Notes: generated by a model from the letters alone, not told the origin. Positions 52,701 through 61,619 are shown, numbered from the stretch's first letter. The stretch: 64,000 nt of DNA from Clostridiales bacterium UBA1316 (GCA_002307055.1 DBTM01000060.1:268-64267), one strand, 5' to 3'. A program made the numbers and translations.

Positions 52701-55700
52701 GGATGGCTTCTTAGCGGAAGCGTGTTGACAAACATGCCGATTAAATCACGCACGTCATCATGCAGCCGTCCTTCCACAGGCGTCCCGACGATAATATCCT
52801 CCTGCCCAGTATACTTAGCCAGCAGCACCTTATAGGCGGATAGCAGGAGCATGAAAAGAGTTGTGCCTGTCCGTGCCGTCAGCTTTTTAATGCGCGCGGT
52901 TAAGGTCTCGTCAATTGTGAAACGCAGCTTGTCTCCCTTAAAGCTCTGGAATGCCGGGCGAATATAATCCAGCGGCATACTGAGCACCGGAATTTCACCC
53001 GTGAACTGCTCGAGCCAATATGCCTCATGCTTTTTCATGTCTTCCGATTGTATCCGTGTGTTATGCCATGCTGAAAAGTCTTTGTACTGTATCGTCAGCT
53101 CGGGCAACACGCTTGCGCTCAATAGCTCTGTGATTTCTCTGATGAGGATATTTACCGAAGCGCCGTCAGATATAATGTGATGCATGTCAAACATCAATAA
53201 ATGCTTGCGCTCTGACAACCCGACAAGCTTTATCCGGAAAAGAGGTGCTTGGCTTAAATCAAACGGCTGGACAAATGTTTCCATTAAGTCGTCATAATCG
53301 GCTTTATAGACCTTATCGTAATCGATTGTGATGTCTATATGGTCATGAATAATCTGAACCGGCCGACCGTCACGGATTTCAAAGCTCGTGCGCAGCACCT
53401 CGTGCCGCCGGGTAATCGTATTGAAAATATCCTCGAACGTTTTTTTATCCGCGGCTCCTTCAATTACCAGCACACCTGGGAGGTTATAACTGACACCGCC
53501 GTCTATTTTATTGAGGATATACAGACGTTTTTGAGCTGATGACAGCTCATAGCAGGTGTTTTCCTGAATCTTCGGGATATGTATAAAGTCTGTTTTTTCA
53601 TTGCTGAGCGCGGTAATCCGGTCGGAAAGCCGCCGGATTGTCTGCATCACAAAAATATTCCGCGGAGACATATCAATCCAAAAGGCTTTATGAATCTCTG
53701 TGATAATTCTGATTGCGTTCAGAGAATCCCCGCCGAGAGCAGAGTACTCATCGAGTACGCCGATGCGCGCAAGGCCCAGCACACCGCACCAAATTTCAGT
53801 CAATATGGACTCCGTCTCATTTGCCGGAGGTGTATACTGTGTATTATTTATAATAATAATGTCCGGTTTTAAGAGCGCGTTTCTGTCCGCTTTACCGTTG
53901 CTGCTGAGCGGCATTTTATCAAGGAAAACATAACTTGCCGGCACCATGTAGTCTGGCAGTGACGCCGAGAGATAGCTGCGGATATTATCCGGGTTAATAT
54001 CGCTGTCGGCGACAATGTACGCCGTCAGATAAGTCTGGCTGTTTTCATCGGTAAACGGCTTAACGGCTGCTTCTCGTATCGACCCATGAAGCAGGAGCTT
54101 TGCTTCAATTTCTCCAAGCTCAATTCTGAATCCTCTGATTTTTACCTGATAATCCATGCGTCCGAGAAACTCGATATCTCCCTTGGGGTACCATCTGACC
54201 CGGTCTCCGGTCCTGTACAAAATTTCATTGCGTTTGTAAGGGTTAATGATAAATTTTTCGGATGTCAGGTCAGGATTGTATAAATAGCCCCTGGCAACGC
54301 CGACACCGCCGATATACAGCTCGCCGGGGATACCCGCGGGCAGCAGGTTTTGCTTATTATCAAATATATAGAGGTTGATATTATCAATAGGCTTCCCAAT
54401 GGGCACAGCGCTGAGCTGGGGCATCGGAGAACACTCAAAATACGATACTTCAACCGTTGCCTCGGTCGGGCCGTATAGATTTGATAATTGTGTTTTATTT
54501 TTTGCATAAAGCAATTGATTAAACAATTCTACCTGCCGAACAGTCAGAGCTTCGCCGCTGGCAAATATATTGACTAATGAGGTTAATCTGGATACGCACC
54601 CTTTACTGTCAACATAGGACAAGAACGCGAAAAGCATTGACGGGACAAAGTGCAATGCCGTCACTTTATTTTTTTCTATAGTATTAATTATTGCTTCAGG
54701 ATCTTTTTCATCACCTGAGTTAAGCACGCAAAGTGATGCACCGATAAAAAACCACGAAAACAGCTCCCATACAGATACATCGAAAGAATATGTCGTTTTC
54801 TGCATAATGACACTATCTCGGCTAAACGGATACTTCTTCAGCATCCAGTTAATTCTGTTGATGACACCGGAGTGCTCGACCATAACGCCCTTCGGCTCAC
54901 CTGTTGAGCCTGAGGTATATATGACATATGCCAGATCGCGCGGGCCATTGTTCCTGGGCGGGTTCGTCACATCCTCAGAATAGCTGCATGGATCGCCTAA
55001 GTCAATTTTCAATCCGTTGAAATCAGTGGAACCCATCAGGTCACGCTGGGTCAGCAATATCCCGGTGCAGCTGTTTTTAATCATGTAATTTTTCCGCTCA
55101 GCCGGATAATCAGGGTCAATCGGTAAATAAGCGCCGCCTGCTTTTAGAATGCCCAGGATGCCGATTACCATTTCAAAGCAACGGTATGTCATGATCGCAA
55201 CGATTTTATCCGGCCCGACGCCCTTGTCCCGCAGCATGCGGGCCAGAGCATTTGCTTTAGCATTCAATTCGGCGTAGGACATGCTCATGTCGTTAAAAAT
55301 AAGCGCTGTGTTTTCGGGCGTTTTTTCCGCCTGCTGCTCAAACATTTGATGAATCGTCTTATCACGGGGATAATCGGCATATGTATTATTGAACTCGTGC
55401 AGAATGGTGTATTTTTCCTTCTCGGATATCATCTCGAGCTTTGAGATGTTTTTTCCAGGATTGTCGAGCGCATGCCAAAGCAGGCTGATAATATGCTGGT
55501 GGATAAACTCAATTTCCTTGATGTCAAACACATCTGTCAGAAAGTCATAATCAATAATGAGATTACCGGTGTCCTCGCGGTCGTTCACGCTGATGGTAAG
55601 CGATTCCACCTGGTATCCCGGACTAATCCACTTGACTGTATATTGGGTGTCCGTCTCGTTCAGATGATACTTGGAATTCTGATAGCTCAGCACGATGTCA

Positions 55701-56740
55701 AAAAGTCTATTCGAAATTCTATGCTTTTTCTTCAAGTCTCTGATGATGTAATTATACGGATATTTTTGATGCCTCAGAACATCCGTGTTTTCCTTCAGCA
55801 TCGATTTTGTAAAAGTCCTGAAATCCATTGAATCATCAACAGAAATGCGGACAGGCGCCGCAACGCTGACGAACATGCCGGTCGTTTCTTTTTCCTTTGA
55901 ATTTACCCTGTTGAGGATTGTTGTGCCTAATATAATATCCTCGATCCCTGTCACGCGATTAATGTAAATCGACAGTGCCGACATGAACAATGTAAAAACG
56001 GATACGTTGTTCGCCGCGCAAAATTCGCGGATTTTTAATGACAGCTTCAAGGGGGTTATAAGGGTTTTTCTCCTGGCGCTAATTGTGTTATTATTGGCTT
56101 TTTGCGGCTTTAACACCGTCATTTCCGGGAGTGTTTCGAACTTTTTGCTCCAATACTCTCTATCGTTTTCAAATCTCACTGATTTCTCGTATTCGGCTTC
56201 GCTCATTAAGTGCTCAATAAAAGAAGGTTTCGGCGTCTGATCAACCGGTTGGCTGTTACAAATTTTTGTGTATAAATCGATCACCTGTTTTGTGGCGAGG
56301 CCTATTGTCCACGCGTCAGAAATCAGATGATGCATTTTCATATAGATGCCGCCCTCTTCGTCACTGATCTTATAAAGGGCGCAGTAAAATAAAGCATTCT
56401 CAATAATATTAAACGGCGTTCTTGTTTTTCCTTCATCCCACAAAAACAAGTCTTTCAGCCCGCCGCCTTTGCTGAAATCGATGAAATCAATCTTTAATTC
56501 TCCGTATTCGGAAACATACTGCATGGCGATACCGTCATTTTCGGTGATCCGCAGACGCATCGAGTCATTCGTTTTGACAAATATATTAAGCGCTTTTTCA
56601 AGAGCGGGATACAAGACCTCTCCCTTTAAGCGCAAATTTCCGGCAACGATATTTAAGCTTGTCCCGGGATAAGCTTTTTCCAGATACCATATTGATTTTT
56701 GTGACTCGGACAGTTGATGGAATACTTGATTGGTATTCAT
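49718..56740 (-). CDS. Two-module NRPS, C-A(Ser)-T-C-A(Ser)-T-TE
   Basis: 2340 residues from the ATG at 56740; a longer ORF start lacks a ribosome site and overlaps the PPTase. C1 (1-440) has HHLISDAW at 137-144. A1 (470-960) has YTSGSTGEPKG; its pocket reads D654 V655 W658 H697 F726 S728 L755 V763 E764 K950. T1 carries Ser1006 (GGDSL). C2 (1060-1490) has HHIISDG at 1187-1193. A2 (1500-2005) reads D1700 V1701 W1704 H1743 F1772 S1774 L1801 I1809 D1810 K1996. T2 carries Ser2051. The pockets match the remembered serine code DVWHFSLVDK at 9 and 9 of 10 positions. The TE (2105-2340) has Cys2181 (SHCVGC) where GHSxG is expected, with Asp2293 and His2323. The leading C domain suggests N-acylation of the first Ser. 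Confidence 0.93.
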   Translation of the reverse strand: MNTNQVFHQLSESQKSIWYLEKAYPGTSLNIVAGNLRLKGEVLYPALEKALNIFVKTNDSMRLRITENDGIAMQYVSEYGELKIDFIDFSKGGGLKDLFLWDEGKTRTPFNIIENALFYCALYKISDEEGGIYMKMHHLISDAWTIGLATKQVIDLYTKICNSQPVDQTPKPSFIEHLMSEAEYEKSVRFENDREYWSKKFETLPEMTVLKPQKANNNTISARRKTLITPLKLSLKIREFCAANNVSVFTLFMSALSIYINRVTGIEDIILGTTILNRVNSKEKETTGMFVSVAAPVRISVDDSMDFRTFTKSMLKENTDVLRHQKYPYNYIIRDLKKKHRISNRLFDIVLSYQNSKYHLNETDTQYTVKWISPGYQVESLTISVNDREDTGNLIIDYDFLTDVFDIKEIEFIHQHIISLLWHALDNPGKNISKLEMISEKEKYTILHEFNNTYADYPRDKTIHQMFEQQAEKTPENTALIFNDMSMSYAELNAKANALARMLRDKGVGPDKIVAIMTYRCFEMVIGILGILKAGGAYLPIDPDYPAERKNYMIKNSCTGILLTQRDLMGSTDFNGLKIDLGDPCSYSEDVTNPPRNNGPRDLAYVIYTSGSTGEPKGVMVEHSGVINRINWMLKKYPFSRDSVIMQKTTYSFDVSVWELFSWFFIGASLCVLNSGDEKDPEAIINTIEKNKVTALHFVPSMLFAFLSYVDSKGCVSRLTSLVNIFASGEALTVRQVELFNQLLYAKNKTQLSNLYGPTEATVEVSYFECSPMPQLSAVPIGKPIDNINLYIFDNKQNLLPAGIPGELYIGGVGVARGYLYNPDLTSEKFIINPYKRNEILYRTGDRVRWYPKGDIEFLGRMDYQVKIRGFRIELGEIEAKLLLHGSIREAAVKPFTDENSQTYLTAYIVADSDINPDNIRSYLSASLPDYMVPASYVFLDKMPLSSNGKADRNALLKPDIIIINNTQYTPPANETESILTEIWCGVLGLARIGVLDEYSALGGDSLNAIRIITEIHKAFWIDMSPRNIFVMQTIRRLSDRITALSNEKTDFIHIPKIQENTCYELSSAQKRLYILNKIDGGVSYNLPGVLVIEGAADKKTFEDIFNTITRRHEVLRTSFEIRDGRPVQIIHDHIDITIDYDKVYKADYDDLMETFVQPFDLSQAPLFRIKLVGLSERKHLLMFDMHHIISDGASVNILIREITELLSASVLPELTIQYKDFSAWHNTRIQSEDMKKHEAYWLEQFTGEIPVLSMPLDYIRPAFQSFKGDKLRFTIDETLTARIKKLTARTGTTLFMLLLSAYKVLLAKYTGQEDIIVGTPVEGRLHDDVRDLIGMFVNTLPLRSHPEGEKRFDTYLQENKDSLLNAFDHQEYPFEVLVEKICSVRDTSRNPLFDTTFVLQNMALKKFNAGGLVMKPYGFNNKTAKFDLTLEAADKGSTIECTFEYCTELFEEGTIKRLSSHFLNLLSEIVETPEAKIRDINVLPLDERRQLLAEFNDTDAAYPQNKTLHQLFEEQVKRTPDNIALIFQDKKMTYAELNDKANRLARTLRDSGVGPDKVVGIMLYRSFEMMIGIFGILKAGGAYMPINPDYPAERKKYMLENSGARILLTRQEAADITDSQCTVIDLSHESSYSDNGENLPDINNASDLAYIIYTSGSTGDPKGVMIRHTSVVNRLYWMQKKYPLNEKSIILQKTTYTFDVSVWELFWWSFAGASACLIQSGDEKNPEAILNAISGHHVTTMHFVPSMLGVFLEYVKEKKAGSMLSSLTMVFASGEALALSQVELFNQLLYVTNGTKLTNLYGPTEAAIDVTYFDCSPMPERHLVPIGKPIDNIKLYVLDKFEKLVPLGVAGELYIGGVGVGKGYVNNISLTDERFLPNSYANGEKYYKTGDSVKWNKYGEVEFLGRMDFQVKVRGFRIELGEIESRMLQLDGVKEAVVLGRDDKNGIMQLYAYYIADGFIEPNDLKISLSRFLPDYMIPNYFIKLNEMPHSGNGKIDRKRLPDIEERKTPGVLASPETEIQKQVAAAWEEALGVQDIGLYDNFFDLGGNSLSAIKVFSKLDHDTSITELYRYPVLFDFAEKLSLGSKVGDTLLVNLSKKCRNTKTNIICFPYGGGNVYSYKELSDSLDKKADNFALYAVNLPGHDMGRNDELKSIETVSLDIAKQIKENITGEIILYSHCVGCALLIETARLLEKEHIKIKAIYIGGIFPPQLIGIYGRIYKPWSKKSEETIRSFLLNIGIPAEVFENERYTQMMIRAFKHDSQGFSEYFYRHRKPEQKLNTAINCIIGDKDTTTKHYKRKYTGWNRYADSVNLITLHNANHYFVNTHANEIADYIVNE

Positions 56741-56771
56741 TAAGCATCCTTCTTCATATATTATTGCATTG

Positions 56772-57431
56772 TCAGTTTGCGAAATTCCGCCACATCCTGA
56801 TGAGCTCCGGTTCTGATATCCTGATAAAGTCATTTTCCTGATATTCAGCGCAGGAACAAATTGATATGATATAGTCATCCGCTCTGAAGGCAGAGAACTT
56901 TTCACGGGGGAAGCTGCCGGTAACATCAAATAATTTTAGATCGTTCGACAAGCCTCTGCCGTAGTATTTGAGAAGCGCTTCCTTTTTTGTCCATATACTG
57001 AAAAATCGGAATTTCTGATCTCCTGTCCCGTCATGGAGCCAAGCCTGCTCTTTTTCAGAAAAAATATGTTTTGCAATACTGATATCTATATCTCTGATTC
57101 TCTCAATATCAACACCGACCGGCAGCTCGGATAATGCTAAAGCAATCGCATTTCTTGTATGTGACAGATTAAACTCATAGTTGGGATACCCCAATAAATA
57201 GGGCTTCCCTCTTGGACCTGCCTTTATTTCAATATCTCTGTAGCCCACACCCGACTTCATACAGATCAGGCAGCGGAGAAGTACTTCGGCGTATATGCCG
57301 ATTTTTCTGTCTAACTCAATATGGCTGCGTAACAATCGCTCTTTTTTTTCGCCGGAAATATATTCAATCATTTCATTCAGAATGCCGCCGTTAATTAATG
57401 GTTCCACTTCCATAAAATACAATAAATTCAT
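56772..57431 (-). CDS. 4'-phosphopantetheinyl transferase (Sfp type)
   Basis: 219 residues from the ATG at 57431, preceded by TTGGAG. It transfers phosphopantetheine from CoA to the Ser of carrier domains. Motifs are PYLLGYPNYEFNLSHT, VGVDIERIRD near residue 105 (Mg2+ Asp) and FFSIWTKKEALLKYYGRGL near residue 148 (Glu of the KEA motif). It lies 31 nt upstream of the NRPS, so it is the dedicated activator of T1 and T2 and the first gene of the operon. Confidence 0.93.
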   Translation of the reverse strand: MNLLYFMEVEPLINGGILNEMIEYISGEKKERLLRSHIELDRKIGIYAEVLLRCLICMKSGVGYRDIEIKAGPRGKPYLLGYPNYEFNLSHTRNAIALALSELPVGVDIERIRDIDISIAKHIFSEKEQAWLHDGTGDQKFRFFSIWTKKEALLKYYGRGLSNDLKLFDVTGSFPREKFSAFRADDYIISICSCAEYQENDFIRISEPELIRMWRNFAN

Positions 57432-57654
57432 CTGCCGCTCCAAATAATAAATGACATTTCTTACATATTTATCAACAAAATTTTGGAAAACTTATTCATT
57501 TCATTCTATCATTGATTGTTTTTGTTTTCAAGCATAAAAACCGCTTTTTACTCAAAAAAATACAATATATTGTATTACAACGCATCGTATAATCGCATTT
57601 ATAGTGTTTTTTTGTCATTTTAAGCACAAATTATGCCTTCAGATTAAGAAAAAG

Positions 57655-57682
57655 AAAGAACGAAGTAATAACTTCGTCCTTT
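57655..57682 (-). terminator. Rho-independent terminator of the glutaredoxin-like gene
   Basis: On the minus strand AAAGGACGAAGT pairs with ACTTCGTTCTTT around TATT, followed by CTTTTTCTT, just after the stop at 57697. Confidence 0.8.
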
Positions 57683-57696
57683 TCCGGTCTCTGAGG

Positions 57697-57957
57697 TCAT
57701 TTGACAGCCTTTTCGAAGACTTTTCGGATATTGTTAATATCAGCCGCGCCCTCATGAATTTTTTCACCGTCAACATAAAAGGTTGGCACACGATAATAAT
57801 CGAACGAGTCCGCATATTTTTTATCTTTTTCCTCGTCGATCATAACAATTGTGACTTTATTATATTCCTGGTTTTCACTGCACAGCTGGTCAATTATCTG
57901 CGAGGCTTTCTTGCAATAAGGGCACCAGCTTGTCATAAACATAAGTATATCTTTCAT
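57697..57957 (-). CDS. Glutaredoxin-like thiol-disulfide protein
   Basis: 86 residues from the ATG at 57957, preceded by GGAGG at 8 nt; upstream in-frame ATGs sit on or against that site. Redox motif WCPYC near residues 11-15, cis-Pro in RVPTFYVDG, and the C-terminal helix of a thioredoxin fold. Cytosolic small disulfide reductase; the partner is unknown. It is transcribed toward the NRPS operon but ends with its own terminator. Confidence 0.85.
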   Translation of the reverse strand: MKDILMFMTSWCPYCKKASQIIDQLCSENQEYNKVTIVMIDEEKDKKYADSFDYYRVPTFYVDGEKIHEGAADINNIRKVFEKAVK

Positions 57958-58168
57958 AATCATCGCCTCCATTTTTGTATAGCTTTTTCTTTATCGATAT
58001 CTATTATACAATTATAGCATGAATCTTGTCAAAATAAGTGATAAGGTTACACTGTATTTTTCAAACCCGGAGGCTGGGTCTTACATATGATATTGACCAA
58101 CAGTTGCATATATTATACAATAACGGTACACCTTAGGCAAAATACGACATAAGGGGGATTCAGAAAAA

Positions 58169-59116
58169 ATGTTCTGTGTCAAATGCGGTCAAAAAATAAA
58201 TGATGATACCGTTTTCTGTCCAAACTGCGGTCAAAGCCAAACAGAAAACTCAAGCAGCGCGGCACCACAAGCGGCGAAATATGAAGAGCCTGCTCAGGCT
58301 CAGACACCAGCTTTCAATCCGCAGCCCCAGGCTCCTCAAGTACCTCAGGCGCAGCAATTTAGTAACCATCCTGCTGCCAAGTCAAAGAAAAAGCGTGGCT
58401 GCCTAACCGCACTCATTATCTTCATCATTGTTTTAGCGGTTGCCGGCGCGGGCGTTTATTTCCTCGTACCGGGTCTTATGAAGCCATACGATCTTGGCAT
58501 CAAATCGACGAAAGACGCCTATACGCGCGCTATGGAAAAGCTCGGTATCACAAAGGATGAATCCCCGACCAAAGGCGCAGCCGACGATTACAAAATTACA
58601 TACGGCGCGCCGCACGATGTTAACGCGGAACTGACAAGCGAGGAAGTAACGGCATTTCTAAACGAAAACCGCCCGCCCTATTACGCGATAAAAAACGTTC
58701 AGGTGCGCGTTAATGATGACGGGTCTATCGAAGCCATCGGCACGCTGACCACCAGTTATGTGTTTAACAATATCCTTGGCGGGCAGTACACCAAAAAGGA
58801 TGCGCAGTCCGCTTTGCCGATGCTCGGCTTAATACCGGACACTGTAAATGTGTACCTTAAGGTTTCGGGGAGCGTTATGGATAACCAAGCGCAGGATCTG
58901 GATGTTCAGTCTGTAAAGGTGATGGGCATTCCGATACCCGAATCGCTTATACGCTCGTCAATGTCATTCATTAACGAGACCTTCGACAGCTACCTCGGGA
59001 GAGAGTGCGACAGAGTCGGTGCGCATGTTGACCGTGTTACAATCGAAAAGGGAAAATTGAATTTTAAAGGTACGCTCCCATCCTCTGTCAACAGAGCGCA
59101 GCTCGGATTATCATGA
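58169..59116 (+). CDS. Zinc-ribbon membrane protein with extracytoplasmic domain
   Basis: 315 residues. Zinc ribbon Cys3/6/17/20, Gln/Pro-rich linker (30-70), one TM segment (about 78-100), and a roughly 210-residue domain of mixed strands and helices (VQVRVNDDGSIEAIGTLTTSY...). The ribbon would be inside and the domain outside. Function unknown. The stop overlaps the next gene start (ATGA), so the pair is coupled. GGGGGATT precedes the ATG. Confidence 0.7.
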   Translation: MFCVKCGQKINDDTVFCPNCGQSQTENSSSAAPQAAKYEEPAQAQTPAFNPQPQAPQVPQAQQFSNHPAAKSKKKRGCLTALIIFIIVLAVAGAGVYFLVPGLMKPYDLGIKSTKDAYTRAMEKLGITKDESPTKGAADDYKITYGAPHDVNAELTSEEVTAFLNENRPPYYAIKNVQVRVNDDGSIEAIGTLTTSYVFNNILGGQYTKKDAQSALPMLGLIPDTVNVYLKVSGSVMDNQAQDLDVQSVKVMGIPIPESLIRSSMSFINETFDSYLGRECDRVGAHVDRVTIEKGKLNFKGTLPSSVNRAQLGLS

Positions 59117-59850
59117 TTACGAATTTTAAAGGTTTCGGACCCGTTCATTTATTAACCCTCTTTGCCGGGATAATTATCGGATTAATTTTCATCATATGGG
59201 GCATTAAAACAAAAGCAGATGATAAACGCCAATGGATCCGCTTAATTTTGGCGGCAGCAATTATTATCGTCAGAGGCGTGCGCTATATCATGGATGCTCA
59301 ATACGGCGTTTTTGATTGGTATGATCTATTTTCTCTGCACATCTGTCATGTCGACATGATCTTGCTTGTTATTTGCCTTATCAAACCAAATAAAGCGTTA
59401 TTCAGCTTCTGTTTTCTTATTGGAATACCGACAGCATTATCGGTCGCGCTGTTCCCCGGCAGTAACCACCCGGCTCCCGGTGTACCCAGAGCAATCTTTT
59501 TTATCATGAGCCATGTCATGCTTATAATCGGCGCGCTCTACCTTTCAATCGCCGAGCACATGAAACCAACACTAAAAATGTATGGATTTATCGCTGTCGT
59601 CGTGAATATCGGCTTCATTCCGGTTTATTTCGTTAACCGATGGCTCGGGACGAATTATCTTTATATCATGGAAGCACCCAAAGGCTCCGTCATCGTCTTG
59701 TTTGAAAAGGTCTTCGGATGGCCGGGCTACGTTATCGCACTCGATATTATGGTGCTTATCATGATGTTTATCATGCTTGGCCTTGGCCGATTAATCTTCA
59801 GACTGACAGCGACGGTACGAAAAAAGCAGCCGGAAGCCTTAACTCCTTAA
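59113..59850 (+). CDS. YwaF/TIGR02206-family integral membrane protein
   Basis: 245 residues with seven TM segments. Hallmarks include HLLTLFAGIIIGL, LFSLHICHVDMI and FPGSNHPAPGVPRAIFF, in the pattern of the YwaF family. Function of the family is unknown. Translationally coupled to the zinc-ribbon gene by a 4-nt overlap, so the two may form a membrane complex, which is inference. Confidence 0.8.
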   Translation: MITNFKGFGPVHLLTLFAGIIIGLIFIIWGIKTKADDKRQWIRLILAAAIIIVRGVRYIMDAQYGVFDWYDLFSLHICHVDMILLVICLIKPNKALFSFCFLIGIPTALSVALFPGSNHPAPGVPRAIFFIMSHVMLIIGALYLSIAEHMKPTLKMYGFIAVVVNIGFIPVYFVNRWLGTNYLYIMEAPKGSVIVLFEKVFGWPGYVIALDIMVLIMMFIMLGLGRLIFRLTATVRKKQPEALTP

Positions 59851-59860
59851 CTTCGAAAAA

Positions 59861-59896
59861 ATACCGCCGCGGGAATGTCCGCGGCGGTATTTTTTA
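59861..59896. terminator. Bidirectional terminator between the YwaF and PPK2 genes
   Basis: ATACCGCCGCGG pairs with CCGCGGCGGTAT around GAATGT, with T6 on the plus side and A6 on the other, between convergent genes. Confidence 0.95.
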
Positions 59897-59910
59897 TTCT
59901 GCAATCAATT

Positions 59911-60762
59911 TTATATTAAGCTTTTCCTGTATATTGCGAGTTCCTTTACTGCCTCAGGGGACAGCTCCGGGATTTTGGGGTCTATGTCATTTAAAGTCTG
60001 GGTAATAATCTCAGAAATCAGCGCTCTGGCATACCACTTCTTATCGGCGGGTATGACATACCATGGGCACTGTTTCGTCGCGGTCTCATTAACAGCCATT
60101 TCATATGCTTTGAGATACTCCTCCCAATATTCCCGCTCATGAAGATCATCTTTAGAAAATTTCCAGTTCTTCGATTTGTCGTCAATACGCGATAAAAGGC
60201 GCTGGCTCTGTTCATCTTTTGACACGTTCAAAAAGAATTTGACGACTGTAATCCCGTTCTCCCAGAGGTACTCCTCATAATTCCTGATCTGCTTATATCT
60301 TTTGTCAATATTGTTTTCAATGCATCTATCCGGCAGCTTCTGATTCTCGTAAAGCTTATGGACTTTCGCAATCAGCACATCCTCGTAATATGACCTGTTG
60401 AATATGACAATTTTGCCTCTTTCGGGCATGTTCTTTTCAGCTCTCCATAGGTAATCATGCCGCAGCTCCTCTACAGACGGCGACTTAAAATTATATACAT
60501 TGACGCCCTGCGGATTCAGCCCCGAAAACACATGCTTCACGGCACTGTCTTTGCCCGCGGCATCCATCGCCTGAAAAATGATCAGCACACCGCTTTTTGC
60601 CTCGGAATAGAGCTTATCCTGGAGTTCTTCCATCAGCTTCAGATTTTCGTCAGTTAAGCTGATCAGTTCCTCTTTTGCTGAATATTTACCTGTTTCAGAT
60701 GTGTCAAATTCTTTGATGTCGAATTTTTCATCTCCCGAAAACCTATATTTACTCAGATGCAT
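59911..60762 (-). CDS. ppk2: Polyphosphate kinase 2 family protein
   Basis: 283 residues from the ATG at 60762, preceded by GGAGG at 5 nt. Walker A is in FQAMDAAGKDSAVKH near residue 66, Walker B-like FNRSYYEDVL near 125, and the lid KNWKFSKDD near 195. It transfers phosphate between polyphosphate and nucleotides; the single-domain form usually phosphorylates NDP or NMP using polyP. Stands alone. Confidence 0.93.
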   Translation of the reverse strand: MHLSKYRFSGDEKFDIKEFDTSETGKYSAKEELISLTDENLKLMEELQDKLYSEAKSGVLIIFQAMDAAGKDSAVKHVFSGLNPQGVNVYNFKSPSVEELRHDYLWRAEKNMPERGKIVIFNRSYYEDVLIAKVHKLYENQKLPDRCIENNIDKRYKQIRNYEEYLWENGITVVKFFLNVSKDEQSQRLLSRIDDKSKNWKFSKDDLHEREYWEEYLKAYEMAVNETATKQCPWYVIPADKKWYARALISEIITQTLNDIDPKIPELSPEAVKELAIYRKSLI

Positions 60763-60927
60763 AATGACCTCCATCAAAACATTAATATATTGATGCCATT
60801 TTAGCATATAAATTCATGTATATCTATGGCATCCAGCATAATCCGGGAAATAAAAAGAATGCGCTGCGGGAAGTATATAAATATATTCAAACGCTGATAA
60901 ATTATGGTTTACAAAGGGGGACTTCTC

Positions 60928-61110
60928 ATGAAGTCAAAGACAGAACCTAAAAAAAACAGAAGGTTTCTGGGTATTTTATTAATTATACTCGGTATCATTG
61001 GTCTCATTCTGCCGGTGATGCCGGGTTGGGTCTTTTTACTGGCGGGATGGACGATGCTGTAGCGCTATCGTCACAGAGCGGAGCTGAGGGAGCGGATGAG
61101 CGTGAAATGA
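60928..61110 (+). CDS. Small PGPGW-like membrane protein with in-frame amber codon
   Basis: The ATG at 60928 after AAAGGGGG opens a 44-codon frame: basic N-terminus, one hydrophobic hairpin and the motif LPVMPGWVFLLAGWTML, then TAG at 61060-61062. The same frame continues RYRHRAELRERMSVK to TGA at 61108. A basic C-terminal tail is what this small membrane family normally has, so the TAG looks like a premature stop, or the last 16 codons are dispensable. Confidence 0.55.
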
Positions 61111-61127
61111 CATACCTTGACATGCGC

Positions 61128-61157
61128 TTGACAGCCTCCTCATTTCCGCATTATAAT
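61128..61157 (+). promoter_or_regulatory. Promoter of the CheY/CoA-binding/RnfDC operon
   Basis: TTGACA (61128-61133), 18-nt spacer, TATAAT (61152-61157): both hexamers perfect. 55 nt before the ATG at 61213. Confidence 0.8.
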
Positions 61158-61212
61158 AACAAGTGACAAATTTTTCATTTTTCAGGTTTGACTATTAATG
61201 AGGAGTGTTACC

Positions 61213-61581
61213 ATGTATCGTATTTTGATTGCGGATGACTCCATCTATATAAGAGAAACTCTTTGTAATATACTGGCAAAGGCCGGACACGAGATTGTCG
61301 GAGAAGCTGTCAGCGGCTTCAACGCTGTCGAAATTTATAAGGCATTGCTGCCAGATATCGTGATGCTGGACATGACGATGCCTGAGGAGAATGGCATTGA
61401 AACCCTGAAAAGAATCATCAGTATTAATAAGGATGCCATTGTTATTATGCTCACCGTTGTCGGCAAACCCGAAAAGATACTCGAGGCGCTCAACCATGGT
61501 GCCAGAAGTTATGTAACGAAGCCTTTTGATGAAGCAAGCGTCATCAATGCACTACATAAGGCAATTGCAGCTGAAGAATAA
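61213..61581 (+). CDS. Single-domain CheY-like response regulator
   Basis: 122 residues from the ATG at 61213 (GAGGAG upstream). ILIADDSIYIRETL, phospho-Asp in IVMLDMTMPEENG, Thr in IMLTVVG and Lys in YVTKPFDE: a complete receiver with no output domain. It is the first gene of a run with a CoA-binding protein and an RnfD-RnfC fusion. No kinase is adjacent. Confidence 0.93.
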   Translation: MYRILIADDSIYIRETLCNILAKAGHEIVGEAVSGFNAVEIYKALLPDIVMLDMTMPEENGIETLKRIISINKDAIVIMLTVVGKPEKILEALNHGARSYVTKPFDEASVINALHKAIAAEE

Positions 61582-61619
61582 ATTACAGTAAACAGTAAAA
61601 TGAATGGAGGGTGTATAGT

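Noticed and set aside
52154..52714. 186-codon plus-strand open frame inside the NRPS
   Set aside because: Lies opposite the well-conserved C2 and A2 domains and lacks a ribosome site.
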